Assembly: GCF_008831285.2 (NCBI RefSeq)
Contig: NC_045138.2
Location: 19,997,934-20,061,933, forward strand
Direction of reading: 5' to 3'
From: Nymphaea colorata
Taxonomy: Eukaryota > Streptophyta > Magnoliopsida > Nymphaeales > Nymphaeaceae
Length of the DNA stretch: 64,000 nt
Under the pieces are notes generated by a model that saw nothing but the letters and a program-made list of their open reading frames with translations, was not told the origin of the DNA and did no database searches. This document shows positions 23,728 through 34,200 of this stretch, piece by piece. The first letter of the stretch is position 1; the number at the start of each line of letters is the position of its first letter. The translations under genes were made by a program, and so were the position numbers.

Positions 23728-26700
23728 ATGGCATCTTTCAGAGCCAGCATTGTCTTTGTTCTTTTGGTATCAGTATACATCTGCATTGGGCAGGCAGAGC
23801 ATGTTAAATACAAGGATCCAAAAGAGCCACTTGGAGTTAGGATCAATGACTTGATGAAGCGAATGACTCTAGAAGAAAAGATTGGACAGATGACCCAAAT
23901 TGACCGAAGCGTTGCATCTGCAGATGTAATTCAAAAGTATTTCATAGGTATATTTACTTTTTGGCGTAAAGTCACACTTTTAGCTTTAGATTGTTAGTAT
24001 TGTTGGGTATGCATTTATGTGCTATGGGTTTGTGGATACTAAGCATAAATAAATCCAACAGGCAGTTTGTTGAGTGGAGGTGGAAGCGTACCTCACCTCC
24101 AAGCCACTGCAAAAGAATGGGTTGATATGGTAAATGGGTTTCAGAAAGGAGCTATGTCTACCCGTCTCCAGATCCCAATGATTTATGGCATTGACGCTGT
24201 TCATGGTCACAACAATGTTTACAAGGCTACCATATTCCCCCACAATGTTGGTCTTGGAGCTACCAGGCAAGTAATGAAATTCAAACTAATTGAACATTTC
24301 AGAGATTTGGGAAATGGGTATTATTAGATTGATTACTGTCAATGATGCACGTATATAGTTCATTATGTCCATCATAAGTCTCATGATTCTTGGTTTCTCA
24401 TGTGTATTAATTCCTGTTTTCGCTTTAGGGATCCTGAACTTGTGAAGAGAATTGGTGAGGCAACTGCTTTGGAAGTTAGAGCGACTGGCATCCCTTATGT
24501 TTTCGCACCTTGTGTTGCGGTAAAAATGAAATTCATTGTTCACTTCTCAAAACCATACAGAGTTCCATAACAATTTTAATGGGATTGGTGTTCACTGTGG
24601 TTATGTCAGCCTTTTAACTCTGGCAACTGGACTATAAACAGGTTTGCAGGGATCCAAGATGGGGCCGCTGCTATGAGAGCTACAGTGAGGATCCTAAGGT
24701 TGTTAAAGCTATGACAGAAATTATTCCTGGTTTACAGGGACAATTACCTTCAGGTTCAAGCAAAGGAGTCCCTTTTGTCGCTGGAAAGTGAGTCAACATT
24801 AACATATTGTAGTTTAGTGTTGATCTATCTTTGGCTATAAATGGTTGTTTCTCCATGCCTCCTTTGCAGTCGCCATGTAGCTGCCTGCGCCAAGCACTAC
24901 GTGGGTGATGGCGGCACACATGATGGAATCAACGAGAATAACACCATTATCAGTCGTACTGGCCTCCTCAGAATTCACATGGCTCCATATTATGATGCTG
25001 TTTACAAGGGGGTTTCGACTGTCATGGTTTCTTATTCAAGCTGGAATGGAAAAAAAATGCATGCAAACCGTGATTTAGTTACTGGTTATCTCAAGAACCA
25101 CCTCAAGTTCAGAGTACGTTGACCCACATGTATTATATGTCATTTTTCGAATGAATATGCAGCTGACCTTCAAATTTATGCTAATGGCTGTGGAACCAGC
25201 GGGAGAATCATTTTAACATGGGTGCATATGTGATCATGTTGCAGGGATTTGTTATTTCAGATTGGATGGGCATTGACAGGATCACATCTCCACCACATGC
25301 AAATTATTCATATTCAGTTCATGCTGGAATTCATGCTGGCATTGATATGGTAAATGCAGTTTTTCAATTGTTAACAGAGATTGTCATTTAATATTTCATT
25401 TTGATGTACCAAATATTTGCAATCCAATGTGCTGAACTCTGTAATAAATGCAGACTTCATATTTCATAACAATGCTATAGCTAACAATTATGTTTATTTT
25501 GAACTAGGCTGGTGTAGAAGACATCATAATAATTCTTCAAATTTTAATATCTGTTCTTACCCTCTACTCTTAAATGGTCAATGTATCTTCCTGAACAGGA
25601 TTTTATATTTTATCAACATTTATTCCTATTCTTTGCATGTGCTGTGATCTTTTTTTTATTATTATTCTTACATAGCTAATATAGCTTTGCAGACAGTTAC
25701 TGATCTAAAAACGCTTCTGCAGATCATGGTTCCATATAACTACACAGAGTTCATTGAAGAGCTAACCCGCCAAGTTAAAAATAAGTTGATTCCAATGAGC
25801 AGAATTGATGATGCAGTTGGGCGGATATTGCGAGTCAAGTTTGTGATGGGGCTTTTTGAGAAGCCCTATGGTGATTACAGTTTAGTGGACGAACTTGGCA
25901 GTCAGGTCTGCATCTCTTCATATATCTCTATTTTGTTCGAAAAAGTATGCAATTATGGTGATGCATGTTTATGATCCCTAAAGAAAAACCAAATTCTCTT
26001 TCTGGAAACCATGACAGTTCATTTAAGTAATGAATTTCTGAAACACCTTTCTGGATGTGAACTTTTTACAAATTGTGATGCTTACAGATGAACTCATGAA
26101 TTGTCTTTTTGTTGGCAGGTTCATAGAGAATTGGCAAGGGAGGCTGTTAGGAAATCACTTGTTCTGCTTAAAAATGGAAAGCGAGGCACCAAGCCTGTGT
26201 TGCCACTTGACAAGAAGGCCCCTAAGATCCTTGTCGCCGGAACCCACGCCGACAACTTGGGCTACCAGTGTGGTGGATGGACAATCCAATGGCAAGGTGT
26301 ATCAGGAAACAATGATACCAAAGGTAGAACTCATCAGATGGCACAGTTATTATTGGATTTTGCGCATCCGGAATGTCATATCTCCATGACATGACTGGTT
26401 TTCCTTCTATCCATATATCCTGATGAAAGTTTCTTCCTCCTTTCAGGAACAACCATTCTCAGTGCTGTGAAGTCAACGGTCAGCCCCAAGACTGAAGTTG
26501 TGTTTGAAGAGAATCCGAGCGCAGACTTTGTGAAGGAGGGTGAATTTTCTTATGCCATTGTGGCTGTTGGCGAGGCTCCTTATGCAGAAACATTTGGCGA
26601 CAGCATGAACTTAACCATGCTCAGCCCTGGTCCTTCTATTATCCAAAGCGTTTGCAAATCTGTGAAGTGTGCTGTGGTCATCATCTCAGGCAGGCCCATT

Positions 26701-26934
26701 GTCATTGAGCCGTATGTGTCGCAGATTGACGCCTTGGTGGCCGCATGGTTGCCGGGAACTGAAGGCCAGGGCGTTGCAGATGTCCTGTTTGGTGACTATG
26801 GCTTCTCAGGCAAGCTGCCACGGACCTGGTTCAAGAGCGTTGATCAGCTCCCCATGAATGTTGGTGACAAGTACTACGACCCACTTTACCCATTTGGCTA
26901 TGGCCTGACTACATCTCCAGCAAATTCCAATTAG
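23728..26934 (+). CDS. GH3 beta-D-glucan exohydrolase / beta-glucosidase, complete
   Basis: Nine coding exons (23728-23947, 24062-24266, 24429-24519, 24642-24787, 24870-25113, 25245-25349, 25723-25905, 26119-26323, 26447-26934) total 1887 nt, encoding 628 aa, the usual size for plant GH3 exohydrolases. An N-terminal hydrophobic segment ending near CIGQA fits a signal peptide, so the enzyme should be secreted to the cell wall and release glucose from beta-glucans and related glucosides. The (alpha/beta)8 barrel carries FGVISDW-type [11 protein letters not shown] with nucleophile Asp about residue 308. The second domain has [10 protein letters not shown] with acid/base Glu about residue 509 and [11 protein letters not shown] with the substrate-clamping Trp. 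Intron 24267-24428 appears to use a GC donor. The start at 23728 matches the family, but an in-frame ATG at 22204 could extend it. The gene is paralogous to the partial gene at 77-1433. Confidence 0.96.
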
Positions 26935-27104
26935 AGAAAACAGCTTAGTTTGAAAGCAATCAAGCCTATATAGATTGCAGTCCTGTTCCGATATTCTTTG
27001 CAAGTGTAATCGAACTAATTGTATTATGGGAACTTCTTAAGCTATAATTTATATCGTAATATTAAAAGGAAGTTTGATTTCAGTCTAAGCTAGTGAATAT
27101 TTGT
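26935..27104 (+). other. 3' UTR and flank of the GH3 gene
   Basis: AT-rich sequence after the TAG. No canonical AATAAA signal was seen before the direct repeat at 27105. Confidence 0.4.
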
Positions 27105-27430
27105 TATCAATGTCGTCATTTTATAAAGGAGAAAGAAAGAAGAGAAGAGAAGTGTTTGCTACGAGTTAAAGCAAAATGATTCCCATCCAATGTCAATCCA
27201 CTGGTTCGATCCTAAATAAATATTTGTCAAAATATATTTAAATCAGCTCGAGTCGGCGAATTCGAATTGCATTAATGAAAAAATGTTAGGTTCTTATTCA
27301 GATTTAGATCATACTAGTTGATGTTTTTTAGAGCGTGTATGCATTTTTATTGTTTGATTGATATTAATTAAGCTTCGTAATTTGATTATCTTTCATAGTT
27401 TGTTAAATACTATTATTTCTGCAACTTTTT
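27105..27430 (+). repeat. Direct repeat, right copy (partner 20580-20870)
   Basis: Collinear with and in the same orientation as 20580-20870, starting about 170 bp after the GH3 stop codon. It is diverged, with small indels, and non-coding. Confidence 0.65.
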
Positions 27431-27451
27431 TTATGATCGTTTGAATCTCTT

Positions 27452-27550
27452 CATTTTTCAAAAAAAAAAAAAACGAATCAAATTTGAATCATTTTCAGCT
27501 TTCAGCTAAAAATGATTCAAATTTGATTCGTTTTTTTTTTTTGAAAAATG
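27452..27550. repeat. Near-perfect palindrome
   Basis: The arms carry CATTTTTCA, a homopolymer run, CGAATCAAATTTGAATCATT, and their reverse complement, meeting at a TTTCAGCTTTCAGCT centre. The stem is close to 48 bp. It is a foldback and non-coding. Confidence 0.85.
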
Positions 27551-27554
27551 ATAT

Positions 27555-28350
27555 TATATTTTACAGAATCATAAAGCAAGTTCAAGGTTAAACCGTTTAA
27601 TTCTTGCGTATTTGCATGAGACTTGCTTCTTGACAATTCACCTTACATATATCTGGTTGCACTATCAGTCTGAAAACGACTTCATTATTAGCAAACACTA
27701 ATTTATTTTCATATATGACTCATGATTCTACTGATTGCTATACTACCGCACCCATTTCTTCCGAAGTAAACACTTCAGGAAATTACCTAAGCCCAATATC
27801 TAAGAGGACGAGTTGGTTCAGGTACCGGGGCCTGACTCGGCTTGCGACTCGGGCAAGCGCTAGCCCGAGTATCCTCTGTTCCTCATCAGCTGTCCAGGGC
27901 CATCCCCCCACCCTTCACATTTTGGAAATACTTATGCTTATATTTTTTGAAAAATTGTAACTTGGTATATATAAACATTCTGAAAAATATTGTTTGGCCC
28001 CATACAAATTTCCGAAATATTATACGCATCACCCCTTCTCCCTTGTTCTTTAAAAAAAAAAAAAAAATCTGACTCCCTTTTTCTTTAAAAAAAAAAAAAA
28101 TCTGACTCCGTCCCTACCTACCTTGATCTGATTATAAGATGCATTTGGTCAAAGACAGATGGTAGTTCTCCAAGAATCAAAAACACTAGAGTATGACAAA
28201 AAGAGGGTTGTCATCTGAATCAATCCAGTAGATGTCAGAATAAGCAGAAACACCAGAAAATGCATAAAAGGATCGAAGAAAATTACCTTCCTCAAATCTC
28301 GTGAGATGTGGTAGTTCTGATGAAGTTTCTGTGGTGCATAGCAACTACAT
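27555..28350. other. Spacer, no gene seen
   Basis: Contains two A-rich runs each next to TCTGACTCC (28050-28105). Frames at 27715-28072 are short and unsupported. Confidence 0.4.
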
Positions 28351-28353
28351 CAT

Positions 28354-28354
<1 letters not shown>

Positions 28355-28387
<33 letters not shown>
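28355..28387 (+). repeat. Poly-A run, 33 bases
   Basis: An uninterrupted A tract. It could be a retroposon tail, but no element upstream could be identified. Confidence 0.9.
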
Positions 28388-28389
<2 letters not shown>

Positions 28390-28495
28390 CTTCACTGACA
28401 TAAATTCATCGAGCAAATGCACAGCCTAAAGCATCGAGTAAAGCCTGTTCCATAAAATATGTTATTTCACATTACCCGCTTAAAATATTTGATTA

Positions 28496-28519
28496 TATAT
28501 ATATATATATATATATATA
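28496..28519 (+). repeat. (TA)n microsatellite
   Basis: About 12 TA units in non-coding spacer. Confidence 0.85.
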
Positions 28520-28683
28520 AAGATATTGTAGTTTTTGAATTGGTACCCTTTCACAAATGCTGAACGGCCCCTAAAAAACGAAAGTATGGATGACACTATT
28601 AGTCTAACTTATTGACCTTTCTTTCGCTCGGGGCAACTTAGCCATATGTCTCCCATTGCCCATTGGTTTTATGCAGATATAAA

Positions 28684-28876
28684 TAGGGGTGGAGCCATAT
28701 GAATTTTTCATGAGGGAAGCCATATTAAAGTTTTTAAATTTTGATTGGAACCAAAATATCATTTTTAAAATTTTTATATAGAACAAGTGAAATTTTTTAA
28801 AACTTAAGTATAAATTTTAAATTAAAAATTTGAGGTGGGCGAAGGCCCATGCGTCCCCCTTTTGGCTCCACCCCTG
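28684..28876. mobile_element. hAT-like miniature element, 193 bp
   Basis: Terminal inverted repeats AGGGGTGGAGCCA (28685-28697) and TGGCTCCACCCCT (28863-28875) are perfect over 13 bp. The flanking octamers GATATAAA and GATATAAG match at 7 of 8, consistent with a target duplication of hAT size. The core is AT-rich and codes for nothing. Confidence 0.7.
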
Positions 28877-28879
28877 GAT

Positions 28880-29930
28880 ATAAGGTTATTATAAAGGAAT
28901 ATTAGATCAAGCAATATTGGCTCATAATTTAACATTTAGTCTAGTTTGACACGAGAAGACAAGAAAAAACACAGGTTGAAGTTAGGTTATTAGAATTTGG
29001 AGAATATAAGACATAATTTTCTCATGCACACACACACACACATCTTGCATGCGCTACACGCACGTATAGCATTGCAAAATATGAACATTTATGTGCCCTC
29101 GTGTGTATTTGCTCAACCATGTTGCGTCAACAATTGTGAAGACGGCCAAGTGCCAACTCCAAAAAGACATCGTTAATTTAAATGAACAATTGCAATCCAG
29201 CCTTTCGAAAATTATTGTTTATGCGCCTATTTGTAAGTAATATGATTTTATTTTATGGAGAGGTTGATGTTAGTGCAAATGGGAATGCATATTTAGTTAG
29301 AAAGATTTGTTAGGTGGCTAAAAATTTAAAAAAAAAAACACTAATCATATTATAAAGGCATAAACCATTACTAAACACACCATAAACTATTGTTGTACCA
29401 CAAGCTATCGATAATGCTCCTGTCATGACTATTAAACGATAGAGTTTAAGTTTTTAACCATCTGACAACATCTATCATCTCATCTGGCAGATCTAGACTC
29501 CCCTATATACACCCTTAGATTAAGCTTTCTTTGGTGAACGTGACTGCTTAAACGAACTGAAAATTTCCAAAAACATTGAAAAAAAAAAGACATGACGTTT
29601 TACGTTTTTGAAACTGAACATGTAGAATTTATCTGCAACGTTTTTTAAAGTTAGGCTCCCACCAAAAGTATACCTAGACGTATTTTTATTTATTTAAGCT
29701 TTTGGATATGTTTTCCGATATATTTAGAGAAGATATATTAGATTAAGAATTCCCAATACCAATATATGCTTTAAGAAAGATAAAAAAAAATGACCACCCT
29801 TCAACAATATTTAGCAACGAAAACTTTGTGTCTGGGATAGTAAGTTCAATCCAACGCATCGTTGTGACTAAAGTTTGGCCAGACGACAAAGGAACACTCC
29901 TGTTAATTTGGATGTAAGGTTTCCTAGAAG
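28880..29930. other. AT-rich spacer, nothing recognised
   Basis: A short (CA)n tract lies at 29027-29042. Open frames have low-complexity composition. Confidence 0.45.
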
Positions 29931-29967
29931 CACACAGAACACCAAGACACCCCGCCCCCCTAGCATA

Positions 29968-30126
29968 AGCGCACACACACATACACATAGACACACACAA
30001 AGAGAGAGCGAGCAAGAAAGAGAGAGAGAGGTGAAACGAGTGACTTTTAGGATGAAACGGGTGGCGAACCAACTCTCTCTCTGTCTACGCGCGCGTGTGT
30101 GTGTATATATATATAGACACACACAT
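29968..30126 (+). repeat. Microsatellite cluster (CA, GA, GT, TA)
   Basis: CA-rich, then AGAGAG-rich, then GCGCGTGTGTGT and TATATA tracts follow one another. The overlapping frames on both strands here are low-complexity artefacts. Confidence 0.8.
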
Positions 30127-30770
30127 ACTAGATTTTGATGGAAATGACAGTTGATCACATTGAGATCTGACAGCGGAAATTAAATTACAAATATAAAAGT
30201 AAAATTGTTTTTTCAAAGTCCAAAATAGTCTTAAAGGGATGAGAGAGGGAAAAAGAAGGAAGAAAATAAGTTTTCTTAACAAAACTCTTTGTCTCTTTTG
30301 AAGGGTATTTCAAACTCTTGAAAAACTAATTTAACTTATGCATTTGCATCTTAATCTCAGCAATCTAATTTCTTTATAATCAACAACTGATATGATTCCT
30401 ATAAAATCTGGTCTATAGGAGTCTGGTAGGTGGACCTGCTGATCCAGATCTAAGGATTTGTAGCGATCTAGCTCGGATTTTCACGGTGTTGGTTCCAAGG
30501 AATCCTCACATGCCGTATTAGTTGATGCTGTCCTTGATAATGGACACGAATTGGTTGCTATGTTTCCCTAGTTGCAACGGACTGTAGAGTAGTTAAGCAC
30601 AGGTCATTTTAAAACAGGATGGCTTCCGCAGAGAAAGTTTACTTGACGCATTTACATGCGAACGTTGGCCATACTGCCAAAAGGAATCAGCATGGTTTCT
30701 CCAAACATTGACTACAAGGCACCCTCAACCAAAATAGGATTAGGTTGCCGCCCTTTTCACCTTATAAAGT
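30127..30770. other. Spacer, no gene seen
   Basis: No open frame, RNA gene or paired repeat supported. Confidence 0.45.
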
Positions 30771-30777
30771 CACTGCT

Positions 30778-30813
30778 CTTTCTCTCTCTCTCTCTCTCTC
30801 TCTCCCTCTCTCA

Positions 30814-30843
<30 letters not shown>
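30778..30843 (+). repeat. Compound microsatellite (CT)n(TA)n
   Basis: A TCTC tract is followed by about 14 TA units. Confidence 0.9.
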
Positions 30844-30846
<3 letters not shown>

Positions 30847-31290
30847 AACAACAACATAAACTCCTAATCTGGTTTATCGCTTAGTTTATCTGACAGAAGG
30901 AAAGAAGTAAAGCCCTTAGATTTAGATATCTTTAGATTACAGACAATAAAATGACAGACACTAAGACAGCTTTAATCGGCTTGATTGACGCCGTCTAACA
31001 TGCTATTATGGGCTTACAACCATAAAAATGAAAGAAATTAGTACCAAAACCTATAAACAGGTCTATTTTTCTCTCAACATGAAGGTGCTGCGTCGCACAG
31101 AGAGAGAGCGAGGGAGATCCGGTGATTGATATCTTCATCTCCAAATTTTACTGTGAAGACAGAAGTTGCTGTACCACTTCTCTGAACATCCGAAACGTTG
31201 ACCAATGAATGCTCTTCAGGCCATCAGAAAATTCATCGCATCTTTACATTCAGGTAGGACAACCTTTTCTTTACAGTGAAAAGATTCTGG

Positions 31291-34200
31291 TCATTTTTTT
31301 GCATATGACAGGTACGGATCTTGAGCTACAGTCAATACGTCAGGCCTTTCAGCTTGGTTATAAGTCAAGCAACGCCTTATAAAATCCTGCGGTTTCCAAT
31401 GACAGAAAATCAGCAATATAAAACAGCTTAAATCTCCTTTACCATGATTTTCGGGCGTGTTGCCGTGTTGGGGGCAAGAAGCGTTGAGGTTGTTTCTTTT
31501 TGCAACAAATTTAATACCACAAGAAACATGAAAAAAGCAATAAGAATTATTCTAGGCCCCTTTCACGAACTCCAACATCAATAAGCAGCAAAGCAACCTT
31601 ATTGCTGACAATGTAAGAAAGGTGATGCACGAGCAACACAATCCTACAAGATCTATCATCTTTATCTTTCTCTTTAGGCCAATAGCACCGGCCATCACCA
31701 GCTGTATATTGGTCATGGCCACAAATATCATTTTTGTGTTTTTATAGGCGAGGTTCACAAGTATTTTTTTTCGGTAAAATTTTTTTTTTTTTTTTGGGGG
31801 TGGGGGGGACTCAGAAAAATCTGGGAGTTCTTTTAGAAAAAATAAAAAATCAAAAAGTTAGGTAAAAGTACAAAAAATGAAAACTAATACGAAGACAAAA
31901 AACACTCCACTTAAAATGTAAAGGAATAAGTATTGTATTGCATTTAGGAGGTCACGTCAAATACCTAAAACTAGAGGAAATAAAACAATGAAACAAAAGT
32001 TGAAAAAAAATAAAAACAGAAAATGTAATAAAAAAATAAATGAAAAAATCATGTTGAAATCGCCATAAATGGTTTTTAACGTTTATTCAAAATATCAATG
32101 GTTTTTAACGTTTATTCAAAATATCATGATATTTTCTTTTCTTTTCTTCATTTTTCGTTCATATCGTGATATTTTCAAAAACATCACTATATTTGTGGCT
32201 ATGATGTTGGCAAATCCCGATCAACAGAACTCTTAAAGTATCCTTGCTGACAGCGGGAGTACACCCAACTTTGATTGTGCTAAAGCACAACCCTTGTGGG
32301 TTTAGTAGTAGTGACCTCCTATCAAGGGGTTGAAAGTGCCAAAAAGCCGCTGTTAAAGTGGAATCCGTTGTATACTGCTAGTTTCTAGTTTGTCCAGACT
32401 ACATAGTAAGAAACCAAGAACTTACTTTTGCCTCATTTGAGACAGTGGGTTTTGGTGGAAATTCCACTTTGCGAGCTCTGATAATAGTATCTTCACGAAG
32501 AATCCGCTCTTGAGTTTGATCATGCCCAAATGGACGTTTACCAAATAGCATTTGGAAAAGAAGTACACCAGCCGACCAAACATCAACCTGATTTTCATAG
32601 CAAAGGAAAAAGAGAGATTGCAAATCGGGTTAGAGATTTTTTAGAACAGCAAGTACCAGGCATCTGGAGACAGTCCAATCCATGCCTGGAACTAGGGAAT
32701 GACTAAGAAGCCTGAGCAGAAGTTAGGTGTGATCCAAACCATGACACACCATGTCCTGCTTCAGTTCACAAATTCTCCATAATCAACAGAAAAATAAGTC
32801 TAAACCTTTGATGAAATAAGAGGTGTCCTGTTAAGCTCGAAGCACTCTGGAGGCAGATACCTGAAAATAAAAATAAAGTGCATAATAGACATAGAAATTG
32901 CCAACTTGCTACTTAAGTATAAGAGAGCCCAATACCGACAAATTGTAGGTGCTACAAAAAATACAGAAATAACATAGAAAACATCAACTTTGCCTTTACT
33001 ACTGTATTTTCCGTATAGAATATCAGCAATAAGTTTGAAGTTTAAGGGCACAGCATAATTACCAGAAATATTTTCAAGTTCTCATGCAGAGAAGGAAAGT
33101 AACATCCAAAACCATAAAATTAGCATTAAGCAAAGTCTTCCTATGCACAGAACTATCAGCTAAAGATTGATAGCATCCTGGCAGCAGCTACACAAGCACT
33201 GGAGAAAAGTAAATGCCAAAACAACTATTTGAAACTACAAAACTATACCAACAAGTGCAGCACAAAGGACACTACGAATTTATACAACCAGAAGCAGGCA
33301 CATGCATAAAAAAAAGAAACTGACATGTCATATTTTGCATATTTCATAAACATAGCTAGTTTTCCTGTCATAAACTCTTGGTCATAGAAGTAAGTATTTA
33401 GGTTGAAAACTAAAGATGCAGCATAAGCGACTCCTGCTATGGCAGATAGGTGGAAATGTGGAACTATGGAAACTGCATATATGATTGCACTTTACTTCTA
33501 ACTCTGGAAATGAGGAAATATGTAAGCATGGGAAATTAAGCATCATTTAGTTATTTTGGTTACCAATATGTGCCAGCTCCTTGGGAAGTAAGTTCCATCC
33601 CCTGGGATCCCACATCATCATCCACTACCTTGCTTAGACCAAAGTCAGTCACTTTTGCAACACCGACCTCGTCAAAAAGAACATTCCCAGGTTTCAAATC
33701 ATAGTGAATGATCTTTTGTGTCCTCCTGTTCAAGTATACAAGCCCTTGAAATATCTGAGCAATTATGATTCTGGCCTCTTTCTCTGGCAATATTGGTGTT
33801 GTCTTGAGGACTGCATCAAGATCTTTACCTGTGAAATAAGTATAAGGATGGCAGTCATAAGTGCTACCATAAAAGAATGTGCTATCAAAAGATAACTTAG
33901 CCACCGGACTGAAATGCACCTGGTTTGGTCGTGTTGCCTCACTAACCGAAAACAAGAAAAAAAAAATTCTTTGAATATGAAAATCAAAGTTGTGTTCACA
34001 ACACCATCGACAAAACTAATCATAATAAAAGCTAGAACGTAGAACCACAACCAGGAAAGGGAAGCCAGAGGGGAATTTCAAAATCCCAACAACTATGGCC
34101 TGAATGTACATGGACAGAAGGATTCGTTATTTTCCCAACATTGGCAGCATACTATAAAGTATAAACTTCCCTAGGACAGAAAACTTTTATTACCAATTCA

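Noticed and set aside
23320..23997. 225-codon frame starting upstream of the GH3 start
   Set aside because: The first 136 codons fall in the T-rich leader intron. Only the part from 23728 is GH3 coding.
29743..30158. Overlapping minus- and plus-strand frames of about 90-110 codons
   Set aside because: Driven by the CA/GA/GT microsatellite cluster.
33763..34050. 95-codon minus-strand frame overlapping TSL
   Set aside because: Alternate frame of the TSL kinase exon and its flanking intron.
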